Source: DASYSA01 sp036003885
GTDB taxonomy: Bacteria > Acidobacteriota > Blastocatellia > UBA7656
NCBI GenBank assembly: GCA_036003885.1
Contig: DASYSA010000523.1
Span: 1-14,785 of the forward strand
Reading direction: 5' to 3'
DNA length: 14,785 bases
In this document: positions 1 to 7,300 of the stretch, piece by piece
Numbering within the stretch: position 1 is the stretch's first letter
Layout of the letters: every line of letters begins with the position of its first letter
Notes under the pieces: model-generated
What the model was told of the DNA's origin: nothing
What the model saw: the letters and a program-made list of their open reading frames with translations, nothing else
Databases searched by the model: none
Made by a program: the position numbers and the translations under genes

Positions 1-318
1 CTTGCTGAAGAGACCGGGGGTGCGGTGTGGGATCCCGAAAACAGAATTGAGTGCGCGAAGACCGCGAGAAGCGGCGCGGTCGAATTCGTGAAGCCTGTCG
101 AACCCGACGGCAAGACCGACTGCGAGACGATCAGAAAGCAGATCATCACAGAGATCGGCACCGAATACGTTGTCGCTTACTCATCGGAACGCACATCCGG
201 TGATTCGGCCTTCCACCCGATCCGCGTCTATACAATCCGAACCGACCTAAAGGTGCGTGTGCGCCGTGGAATCTATCCAGGACTCCCTCCGAAGCCAAAC
301 GTCGAACCCGGCCGCTGA
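1..318 (+). CDS. VWFA-type protein, C-terminal fragment (5' end outside window)
   Basis: The reading frame is open from the first base and ends at TGA 316-318, so about 105 residues of a longer protein are visible. The fragment starts LAEETGGAVWDP, continues through IRKQIITEIGTEYVVAYSSE, and ends with LKVRVRRGIYPG. This order (LAxxTGG, then an I..EI...Y..AY segment, then a strand and a VR.R.GYY-like end) matches the C-terminal part of the VWFA-related domain that is numerous in Acidobacteria. The metal-binding MIDAS end lies upstream of the window. Such proteins are usually exported and of unknown function, presumably binding proteins through the von Willebrand A fold. The tail after the domain is short and Pro-rich. 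An inverted heptamer array begins 9 bases after the stop. The family assignment is fairly secure; the role is unknown. Confidence 0.75.
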   Translation, partial: LAEETGGAVWDPENRIECAKTARSGAVEFVKPVEPDGKTDCETIRKQIITEIGTEYVVAYSSERTSGDSAFHPIRVYTIRTDLKVRVRRGIYPGLPPKPNVEPGR

Positions 319-327
319 CCAGCATCC

Positions 328-415
328 GGTTTCTGGTTTCGGGTTTGTGGTTTATGGTTTGTTGGTCGGAAGTCCGAGACTATAACCAGAGACCCTAAAC
401 CAGAGACCACAAACC
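328..415. repeat. Inverted pair of 7-base tandem arrays (GGTTTNN), intergenic
   Basis: Bases 328-362 are five head-to-tail heptamers, each beginning GGTTT and differing only in the last two bases. Bases 381-415 hold five heptamers in the opposite orientation, with cores GGTTT, GGTCT or GGTTA when read on the - strand. The two arms are separated by a short core containing TCGGA (366-370) and TCCGA (373-377), which can form a small hairpin. The whole can fold into an imperfect long stem. It lies between the VWFA stop and the putative promoter of the threonine aldolase gene. It might act as a terminator or boundary; there is no T-run typical of an intrinsic terminator. Confidence 0.8.
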
Positions 416-427
416 AATAAATCATCA

Positions 428-456
428 TTCATTACTGAGTTGCTGCGTGGTATGAT
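428..456 (+). promoter_or_regulatory. Putative extended -10 sigma-70 promoter for the threonine aldolase gene
   Basis: TATGAT at 451-456 is preceded by TG at 448-449, giving an extended -10 (TGGTATGAT). A weak -35-like TTCATT lies at 428-433 with a 17-base spacer. A start site near 463 would give a leader of about 26 bases to the ATG at 489. It lies just downstream of the inverted heptamer array. This is a pattern match only; acidobacterial promoters are poorly defined. Confidence 0.35.
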
Positions 457-488
457 TTCGGCTTACAAGGCTCGAGTCCGGAGAGGTG

Positions 489-1562
489 ATGGACTACATC
501 GATCTGCGCAGTGACGCTGTTACACAACCCACTGATGAAATGCGCGAGGCTATGGCGCGTGCCGAGGTTGGAGACGACGTCTACCTCGAAGACCCCACCG
601 TCAACCGACTGCAGGAACGCGCGGCGGAAATCGTCGGCAAAGAGGCCGCGCTGTTCGTCCCTTCGGGCACGATGGGAAACGAGGTGTGTATCAAGCTTCA
701 CACTCAACCCGGGCAGGAGGTGATCACCGAAGAACGCAGCCACATATTTAACGCAGAAATGGCTGCAATGGCCGCGATCTGTGGAACGCTCGCTCGTCCG
801 GTGCGAGGCGAGGATGGCATACTTGACTGGCCTACGATCGAGGCCGCTATTCGACCAACCGACGCATACTACGTCGCTCAGACCGGCCTGATCACCCTGG
901 AGAACACCCACAGCTTCGCCGGCGGGACCGTGATGCCGCTCAGGCGCCTGAAAGATATCTGCGACCGGGCTCACGAACGAGGGATCCCGGTCCATCTCGA
1001 CGGCGCGCGAATCTTCAATGCGGGAATTGCATTGAAGCGCGACGTTCGCGACCTTGTAGCACCGGTTGATTCGGTGATGTTTTGTTTATCGAAGGGACTC
1101 GGAGCCCCGATTGGATCGCTGATCGCGGGATCGCGCGAATTCATCGACCGCGCTCTTTCGGTCCGCAGGATGTTGGGCGGCTCGATGCGGCAAGTTGGAG
1201 TCATCGCAGCGGCGGGCCTGATCGCGCTCGAAAAGATGACAGCCCGTCTTGAAGAAGATCACGTGAACGCGCGCCTCCTGGCTGACGGCCTGGCTCAGAT
1301 TCCGGGCGTCCGAATCGACCCCGAACGTGTCCAGACAAACATCGTCGTGTTCGACATCCGTCACACCGGCATCAGCACCGACGGTCTGTCGGCGCTGCTG
1401 AGGGAACGAGGAGTCCTTGCCAACGGCATCAACCCGCGCGAGATGCGAATGGTCACTCACAAAGACATCAGCCGCAAAGATTGCGAGACATCCCTTGAAA
1501 TCGTCGCGGAGGTCTTCGTCCGGTGCCAAATAGTGACGGCCGGCCAGATAGAGGGCGACTGA
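489..1562 (+). CDS. ltaE: Low-specificity L-threonine aldolase
   Basis: A 357-residue pyridoxal-phosphate enzyme of the aspartate-aminotransferase fold. The family cleaves L-threonine and L-allo-threonine to glycine and acetaldehyde in the cytoplasm. Family landmarks are visible: the N-terminal DLRSDAVTQPT strand, PSGTMGN near residue 60 (cofactor phosphate binding), EERSHIFNAE with the His near residue 85, LENTH near 138-142, HLDGARIFNA near 169-178, and the Schiff-base lysine K202 in SKGLGAP. Length is normal for the family (about 340-360). I chose ATG 489 because GGAGAGG at 480-486 is better spaced from it than from the GTG at 486, which would add one Met. The cytidylate kinase gene starts 8 bases after the stop, so the two are probably cotranscribed. 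No damage or unusual residues were seen. Confidence 0.93.
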   Translation: MDYIDLRSDAVTQPTDEMREAMARAEVGDDVYLEDPTVNRLQERAAEIVGKEAALFVPSGTMGNEVCIKLHTQPGQEVITEERSHIFNAEMAAMAAICGTLARPVRGEDGILDWPTIEAAIRPTDAYYVAQTGLITLENTHSFAGGTVMPLRRLKDICDRAHERGIPVHLDGARIFNAGIALKRDVRDLVAPVDSVMFCLSKGLGAPIGSLIAGSREFIDRALSVRRMLGGSMRQVGVIAAAGLIALEKMTARLEEDHVNARLLADGLAQIPGVRIDPERVQTNIVVFDIRHTGISTDGLSALLRERGVLANGINPREMRMVTHKDISRKDCETSLEIVAEVFVRCQIVTAGQIEGD

Positions 1563-1570
1563 GGGCACGC

Positions 1571-2266
1571 GTGAGCAGGTTAGAGAAGATCCCGCAGCCT
1601 CCAGGTCTTTTGATCGCTATTGATGGACCCTCGGGTGTCGGCAAGAGCACGCTCGGCAAAGCCCTGGCCCGCAAACTCGGTTACCTCTACATCGACTCAG
1701 GAGCAATCTATCGCGCAGTTGGGCGCAGGGCCCTCGACACGGGGGTCCGGTTAGATGATGCGAGTGCGCTCGCTCGACTGGCACGCGAATCAAGCATTGT
1801 GCTCGAAGGCGATCCCGATCAACTGCGCGTCCTGATCGATGGCCGCGACCTCACCGCTGAGATAAGACTGCCTGATGCCAGCAACGCAGCTTCCGTAGTA
1901 GCGACGCAGCCTGCCGTGCGGGAGGCGGTGGTCGATAAGCTTCGAGAGATGAGCGTGGCGGGCGGCGTTGTCATGGACGGCCGCGACATCGGCACTAAGG
2001 TCTTTCCCTCGGCTCAAGTGAAACTGTTTCTGCATGCGTCGCCTGACGTAAGCGCAGAAAGGCGCTGGCGAGAGGAGCGGGGGCGCGGTCGCGATGTCTC
2101 CTTTGAACAGGTCAAGGCCGAGATAGAAGCACGTAATCGCCGGGATACCGAGCGCGCGGCGACCCCACTGGTGAAGGCGGAAGATGCGATAGTCATTGAT
2201 ACGTCGGCCCTGACACTCGACCAGCTATTGGACCGTGCGCTTGAAATCGTAAAAGCGCGCAGTTAA
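1571..2266 (+). CDS. cmk: Cytidylate kinase (CMP/dCMP kinase)
   Basis: This 231-residue protein transfers phosphate from ATP to CMP or dCMP in pyrimidine nucleotide synthesis. It has the P-loop GPSGVGKST (residues 19-27), LYIDSGAIYRAV (NMP binding), SNAASVVATQPAVRE, the family signature DGRDIGTKVFP, and a C-terminal IDTSALTLDQ, all in normal Cmk order. I prefer GTG 1571: it follows a GAGGG at 1561-1565 by five bases and gives a standard-length N-terminus. A GTG at 1523 in the same frame would add 16 residues and overlap the threonine aldolase gene by 40 bases. The gene sits between threonine aldolase and riboflavin synthase genes, with no direct functional link to either. The TAA stop lies inside a small AT-rich inverted repeat (2261-2276) without a T-run. 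Confidence 0.93.
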   Translation: MSRLEKIPQPPGLLIAIDGPSGVGKSTLGKALARKLGYLYIDSGAIYRAVGRRALDTGVRLDDASALARLARESSIVLEGDPDQLRVLIDGRDLTAEIRLPDASNAASVVATQPAVREAVVDKLREMSVAGGVVMDGRDIGTKVFPSAQVKLFLHASPDVSAERRWREERGRGRDVSFEQVKAEIEARNRRDTERAATPLVKAEDAIVIDTSALTLDQLLDRALEIVKARS

Positions 2267-2399
2267 ACTCTTAACTCGCCACAGCAGGACCACTGGAGTT
2301 GGAACAACGGCTCGCCACTCACTCTGCGCCAAAGCCGCGCTCGCCACACAGCCAGTTGAGAGGAGAGACCACTGCGAGTTCGACTCGCGCACTGACGAT
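2267..2399 (+). promoter_or_regulatory. Structured-looking leader of the riboflavin synthase gene
   Basis: This is the largest gap (133 bases) inside the + strand run from 489 to 12282. The octamer CTCGCCAC occurs three times (2275-2282, 2311-2318, 2340-2347), and GACCACTG occurs twice (2288-2295, 2367-2374), each time soon followed by GAGTT. A perfect hairpin, GCGAGT-TCG-ACTCGC, lies at 2374-2388, and its left strand can also pair with AACTCGC at 2273-2279. The best Shine-Dalgarno candidate, AGGAGAG (2361-2367), is 32 bases from the ATG at 2400 unless the hairpin brings it closer. I looked for the conserved FMN riboswitch core and did not find it. Whether the leader regulates anything is inference. 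Confidence 0.4.
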
Positions 2400-3056
2400 A
2401 TGGGAATATTTACCGGACTAATAATGGAAATCGGACGAGTGCGCCGAGTGGATCTACGCTCGGAGGGCGCTTATCTTGTCATCGAGGCCAGGAAAGTCCT
2501 GGAGGGCACGCGCATCGGCGATTCCATCTCAATCAACGGCGCCGACTTGACAGTCATAGAGATGGGAGACGACTACTTCAGCGCCGATGCGTCGCTTGAG
2601 ACGCTCAAGCGCACAACCCTGGGCGGTCTTGGAGCCGGTAGTAGGGTAAATCTGGAACGCGCCCTGGGAGTGGGCGAGCGGCTGGGAGGCCACATGGTTC
2701 AGGGCCACGTCGACGGACCCGGCGAGCTGATGTCGGTAACGCGCGAAGGAAATGCTTACCGCGTGCGTGTTCGGTTTCCTCGAGAGTTGGGCCGATACAT
2801 CGCAATGAAGGGGTCGATCTGCGTCGATGGGATAAGCCTGACTGTCGCCGGACTGGGAGGCGATTGGTTCGATGTCGCGATCATTCCGCACACCTGGCGC
2901 GAAACGACACTGCGGGACTTGAAGAGCGGCGACCACGTGAACCTCGAAGTCGATGTGCTGGCAAAATACGTCGAGCGGCTGATGGAACAAGGGAAGGGGA
3001 CTGCCGGTGACGCTTCGAGCCTTACGGTCGAGTCCTTAGTGGAACGGGGCTACTAG
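2400..3056 (+). CDS. ribE: Riboflavin synthase, alpha-subunit type
   Basis: A 218-residue enzyme that dismutates two 6,7-dimethyl-8-ribityllumazine molecules to riboflavin plus a pyrimidine product, the last step of riboflavin synthesis. Both tandem lumazine-binding barrels are visible: the first begins MGIFTGLIMEIG (most relatives begin MFTG) and ends GGHMVQGHVDG, and the second runs about residues 104-200 with CVDGISLTV and IPHTWRETTL. Length is normal. An unusual point is that the first-barrel motif, usually NGxCLTV, is NGADLTV here, so D49 replaces the conserved Cys. The ATG at 2400 is set by the conserved N-terminus; no good Shine-Dalgarno lies directly before it. The ribBA gene follows after 26 bases. 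Genes for RibD and RibH are not in this window. Confidence 0.92.
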   Translation: MGIFTGLIMEIGRVRRVDLRSEGAYLVIEARKVLEGTRIGDSISINGADLTVIEMGDDYFSADASLETLKRTTLGGLGAGSRVNLERALGVGERLGGHMVQGHVDGPGELMSVTREGNAYRVRVRFPRELGRYIAMKGSICVDGISLTVAGLGGDWFDVAIIPHTWRETTLRDLKSGDHVNLEVDVLAKYVERLMEQGKGTAGDASSLTVESLVERGY

Positions 3057-3072
3057 CAATTGAGGGTTTCTC

Positions 3073-3078
3073 AGGAGG
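3073..3078 (+). promoter_or_regulatory. Strong ribosome binding site of ribBA
   Basis: A perfect AGGAGG lies four bases before the ATG at 3083. It is the strongest Shine-Dalgarno in the window and fixes the start of ribBA. It contrasts with the weak site of the riboflavin synthase gene just upstream. Confidence 0.7.
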
Positions 3079-3082
3079 TTTC

Positions 3083-4300
3083 ATGTCATTCGCACTGATT
3101 CAAGAAGCAGTCGAGGACATTCGCGCAGGACGCATGGTCATAATCGTGGATGACGAGGATCGCGAGAACGAAGGCGACCTCGCCTGTGCTGCCGAAAAGG
3201 TCACGCCTGAGATCATCAACTTCATGGCCCGCTTCGGCCGCGGTCTCATCTGTCTGTCGATGACGCCTGAGCGCCTCGACGAGTTGCAAATACCTCTCCA
3301 AATCTCGGAAGCCGATAACACGGCAACCCGCGGCACCGCTTTCTGCGTCTCTATTGAGGCGAGGCGAGGAGTCACGACCGGAATATCGGCGGCCGACCGC
3401 GCAACGACGATCCAGGTTGCGGTTGACCCGCGGTCGAAACCCTCGGACCTCGCGCGCCCGGGCCATGTATTTCCGCTTCGCGCGCGAAGAGGTGGGGTGC
3501 TGGTGAGGCCGGGTCAGACGGAAGCGGTTGTCGATCTTGCTCGCATCGCAGGTCTCACACCGGCGGGGGTGATCTGCGAGATCATGAACGACGACGGCAC
3601 GATGTCGCGGTTGCCTGAGTTGCGCGTGGTTGCCGCCGAGCACGGGATCAAGATCATCTCAGTCGCCGATCTGGTCAGTTATCGGATGTCGAATGAGCTG
3701 CTCATCCGCAGAGCCGGTGAAGCGTCAGTGCCGACAGTGTATGGCGAGTTTCGGGCTTTTGCATTTACTAACGAGATCAATTCGGACGTTCACCTCGCCC
3801 TGGTGATGGGTGAAATAGACGGCGAGCAGAGTCTTCCGGTTCGAGTGCATTCGCAGTGTGTGTTGGGCGATGTCTTCGGTTCGGTGCGCGACGACACAGG
3901 TTGGCAGCTCCATCGCTCGCTGGAGTTGATTGCTGCGGAAGGAAGGGGCGTATTGCTCTACTTGAGGCAAGAGGGTCGCGGGCTGGGTCTGGTCAATCAG
4001 CTTCACGCCTATCGCCTGACCGACGAGCGCAACAGGGATGCAGTCGAGGCCGACCTGGAGGTCGCGGGTGTTCTTAAGATGGATCCGCGCGATTACGGCA
4101 TCGGGGCTCAGATACTACACAATCTTGGAGTGCGAAAGATGCGGCTGATCACTAATCACCCGGTTAAGCGTGCGGCCATCGAAGGCTTCGGACTCGAGAT
4201 AACGGATCGCATTCCCATCGAGATGGAGCCGAACGAATCGAATGAGAAAGTGCTGCGTGCCAGGAAAGAGAAACTGGGACATCTTCTTACTAAGGTCTGA
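3083..4300 (+). CDS. ribBA: RibBA-type fusion: DHBP synthase plus degenerate GTP cyclohydrolase II
   Basis: A 405-residue fusion. Residues 1-200 are 3,4-dihydroxy-2-butanone-4-phosphate synthase (ribulose 5-phosphate to the four-carbon riboflavin precursor), with DDEDRENEGDL (23-33), TTGISAADR (98-106), RPGHVFPLRA (125-134) and CEIMNDDGTM (165-174). Residues 208-405 are homologous to GTP cyclohydrolase II, with RVHSQC (254-259), LRQEGRGLGL (294-303), DPRDYGIGAQIL (334-345) and a C-terminal NEKVLRARKEKLGHLL. Key residues differ from the families. The zinc motif normally reading C-x10-C-x-C keeps C259 but has D270 and T272 (normally RCDCG, here RDDTG), and the usual GHTEA motif of the RibB half is GQTEA (Q145). 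The RibA half may therefore be inactive or altered, as in the RibBX-type hybrids known from Proteobacteria. The start follows a perfect AGGAGG. The tamB-like gene begins within 3 to 9 bases of the stop. Confidence 0.92.
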   Translation: MSFALIQEAVEDIRAGRMVIIVDDEDRENEGDLACAAEKVTPEIINFMARFGRGLICLSMTPERLDELQIPLQISEADNTATRGTAFCVSIEARRGVTTGISAADRATTIQVAVDPRSKPSDLARPGHVFPLRARRGGVLVRPGQTEAVVDLARIAGLTPAGVICEIMNDDGTMSRLPELRVVAAEHGIKIISVADLVSYRMSNELLIRRAGEASVPTVYGEFRAFAFTNEINSDVHLALVMGEIDGEQSLPVRVHSQCVLGDVFGSVRDDTGWQLHRSLELIAAEGRGVLLYLRQEGRGLGLVNQLHAYRLTDERNRDAVEADLEVAGVLKMDPRDYGIGAQILHNLGVRKMRLITNHPVKRAAIEGFGLEITDRIPIEMEPNESNEKVLRARKEKLGHLLTKV

Positions 4301-4309
4301 CGATTGCGG

Positions 4310-7300
4310 ATGCGCAGAAAAATTTTGTTCGGCGCTATCGCCCTGCTGGGTCTTATACTGATCCTGGTTGTCTCAGTCTTCTGGTACATCCGAAGTGGGC
4401 ACCTCGACGTGTATCTTCAGGGGCAGATCATTGCAGCCCTGAAGGACGTCGGCATTGACGCGGAGATCGGCCAGGCCCATCTAGACCTCCGCCCATATAA
4501 GGTTAGACTCTCCGACCTGAAACTCTTCTCAGCGAAGACCCACAAACCATTGGGTTCCATCGCTGAGATCCTCGCCGAGTTCTCAGTAATCTCCTACCTC
4601 GAACAGAAGATCGAGATCAAGAAGGTGGTCATCACGCGCCCCGACTTCCGCATCGAGGTCGATCCTCAGGGGCGAACCTCGATTGATGACCTGCACGCGC
4701 CGCCCGAGCGTCCCGACAAGAAGGAGAACATCAAGGTCACTTCCGCCTACCTCGAAGTCGTCAGCGGAAAGGTGTCGTTTGTGGATAACAGCCGCGACAT
4801 AAACGTGGAACTTCCTGACTTCTACGCGAAGTTCAATTCCGTTGACCAGCAGCGCGACGACCCAGCCAACCACCCCATTGAGTTTGGCCTCAATCAACCC
4901 GGCACCATAACTGTGAATGGCCGAACCGTTGACATAGTCGCCGCCAAGATCAAAGCCGAACTCGGGGATAGCAGTGCGAAACTCAAGGAGTTTGGGGTAG
5001 GGTCCGGGCTCGGCACGCTGGATATCCTCGGTGACATTACAAGCTACAAACCCCTGAAGTACGACCTGAAGGTGGAATCCAACCTGGTGCTCGACCAGAT
5101 CGCTCGAGTGTTTGCACCCTCCACGAAACTTGGCGGCAAGGCAAAGTTCTCCGGAACGGTCGCGGGCACCGGCGCCGAATACAAGATCGAGGGCGGTCTC
5201 AGCTCGACTGCTCTGAGTGCCGAAGGGCTCAACGTTGCCGGCCTCCAACTGAAGTCTAGTGTCACTGGAAAAGGTTCCGAATATACGGCGACGGGCGACG
5301 TGACCACGGGCCGAATCGGTGGACGCGGAATAGAGATCAGCTCAGTTCGCTTGAGCCCTGCGCGTATTACTGGGCGGGGTGATGACTTCGACGTGACCGG
5401 CGTTCTGTCGCTGCCGATGGTCAAGAGCGGAAAGGTTACTGTTAGCGCCTTGCGCGGCAAGCTCACGGCCGATCCCGACCACCTGAGTCTCTCCGAGATG
5501 ACTGCGTCGGTGGTTGGCGGGACAGTGTCGGGCAGCGCATCCATCGCACTTTCCGGCGGCTCTTCCAGGGTAGATGTAAACTTCAAAGGGCTCGATCTAA
5601 ATCAAGCCACAACCCTGGCTTCGACAAAAGAAGTCGTCGTGCACGGGACGGTGAATGGAACTGCGAAGCTCGCTTTTCCCGGATTCAACTATAAGGCTGC
5701 GACAGGCCGGGTCGATGCCACGTTTGACGCGACGGTCGCTCCGCCGGCTTCGGATACGAATACATCACCGGCCACCGGCGAGGTCAGTCTCGTCGCCAAC
5801 GGACGCGGATTCAACATCGAGAAGGCGGTCGTTCATTCGGCTCGAAGCGACGTAACGGCAACCGGCGCGATCGGATGGGACTCGGTCGCTACCCTTGACA
5901 TCAACTTCAAGTCCGAAGACATGGCTGAAGTGCAACGAGTGCTAGACTCATTTGGCCTGATACCGGAAGACGTCAAAGACTGGCACAAGATCACACTCTC
6001 CGGCGAAGGCAGTTTCACCGGGCGAGTCCAGGGGAAGCTCTCCGCGCCGAGCGTGTCAGGCCATCTGGTCCTCGCAGACATCAAGGCGGACGAGCAGGGC
6101 GTCGGCTCGTTTCAGGGAGATATCGTCTACGAACCGTCGATGGCGCGAGTCGACAATGCCATTGTAATCAGCCCCGGCGGTGGACGTGCTGAATTCAAAA
6201 TGAGCGCCAAGCTGCAGACCACGGACAAAGGCAAAGACAACGACAACATCTCGGTGAGCGGGACTGTTGCGAACTTCGATCTTCCGACCTTGATCAGAGC
6301 TGCCGTGCCGGAGTTCAAGAATTTCGTTGCAGGAGGAGTGGTCACCGGAAAATTCGACCTGAAAGGGCTGCCCGGTCCTCGCACCATCGACGGATCAGCC
6401 GAGGTGAGCCTCACAGCAGCCGAGTTCAATCCCTCGTCTGACGAAGACGAGAAGGCAATAAAGAAGATCTCCGTTCCCGAGTTCAAAGGACAGGTAAACT
6501 TTGCAAACAGCGTTTTGAGCGTGAAAGATCTGACGATGCGGATCGGCGATTCACAGATCTCGGGGCTGGCCACAATCAACCTCGACACCTACGCCTATTC
6601 AATCAACGCGGAAGGCAAGAACCTCGACCTGGCTGAGCTGTCCGAGAGAGCGAATAGCGTTAAGATGAGCGGCCGAGCCGACCTCACCGTGACAGGGCAG
6701 GGCATGTGGAAGGAGTGGGCTACTACAAACATCAGCGGGACGCTTCAGGGCAAGAACGTGACTATCGAGGGACGGGACCTCGGGGATGCGAAGATAGTCG
6801 CGGTAACCGACAACGGGATATTGAAACTGGAGGCGACCGCGAACGTGCTCGATCAGGCCCGGACTTTTGCCGCAACCATCGACCTCCGGGAGCGCAAGAC
6901 TTTGCCGGTGAATGCGAGCATCGAATTCACGGACTCCGATATCGGACCGTATCTGGCGCTGGTTTCGCCCGGTCTGTCGAGCCTGACAGGCCGCGCGACC
7001 GGCACGATCAAGCTGACTGGAACCCTGCTGGATGCGGATCAGAGCTTCAACACCGAAGGCCTGCATGCCGTGGCGACCATTACGAAGCTCGAGGTTGGCG
7101 GCGCGATCAACGATCGCCAGCGCTACACGATCACCAACGAGGGTCCGATCGTCATCACAGGAAGCGGCAATGCCATTACCATCGATCCGGTTACGTTCAC
7201 CGGTGAAGGAACCAGCGTCAAGATCGCAGGGATGATCTCGCGCAATGACCCATCGAAGTCCAACCTCGCGGTGGATGGCGAGGTGAACCTGCGATTTGTT

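Noticed and set aside
328..415. Plant-type telomere contamination (7-base TTTAGGG-like repeats)
   Set aside because: The units vary, occur on both strands around a palindromic core, and are embedded between bacterial genes.
432..995. - strand open frame opposite threonine aldolase
   Set aside because: The + strand codes a well-conserved enzyme over the same bases; the antisense frame has no ribosome binding site or domain.
2261..2276. Terminator after cytidylate kinase (AGTTAA-ACTC-TTAACT)
   Set aside because: The stem is only six mostly A-T pairs and is not followed by a T-run.
2267..2399. FMN riboswitch upstream of riboflavin synthase
   Set aside because: The conserved FMN aptamer segments could not be found in the 133-base leader.
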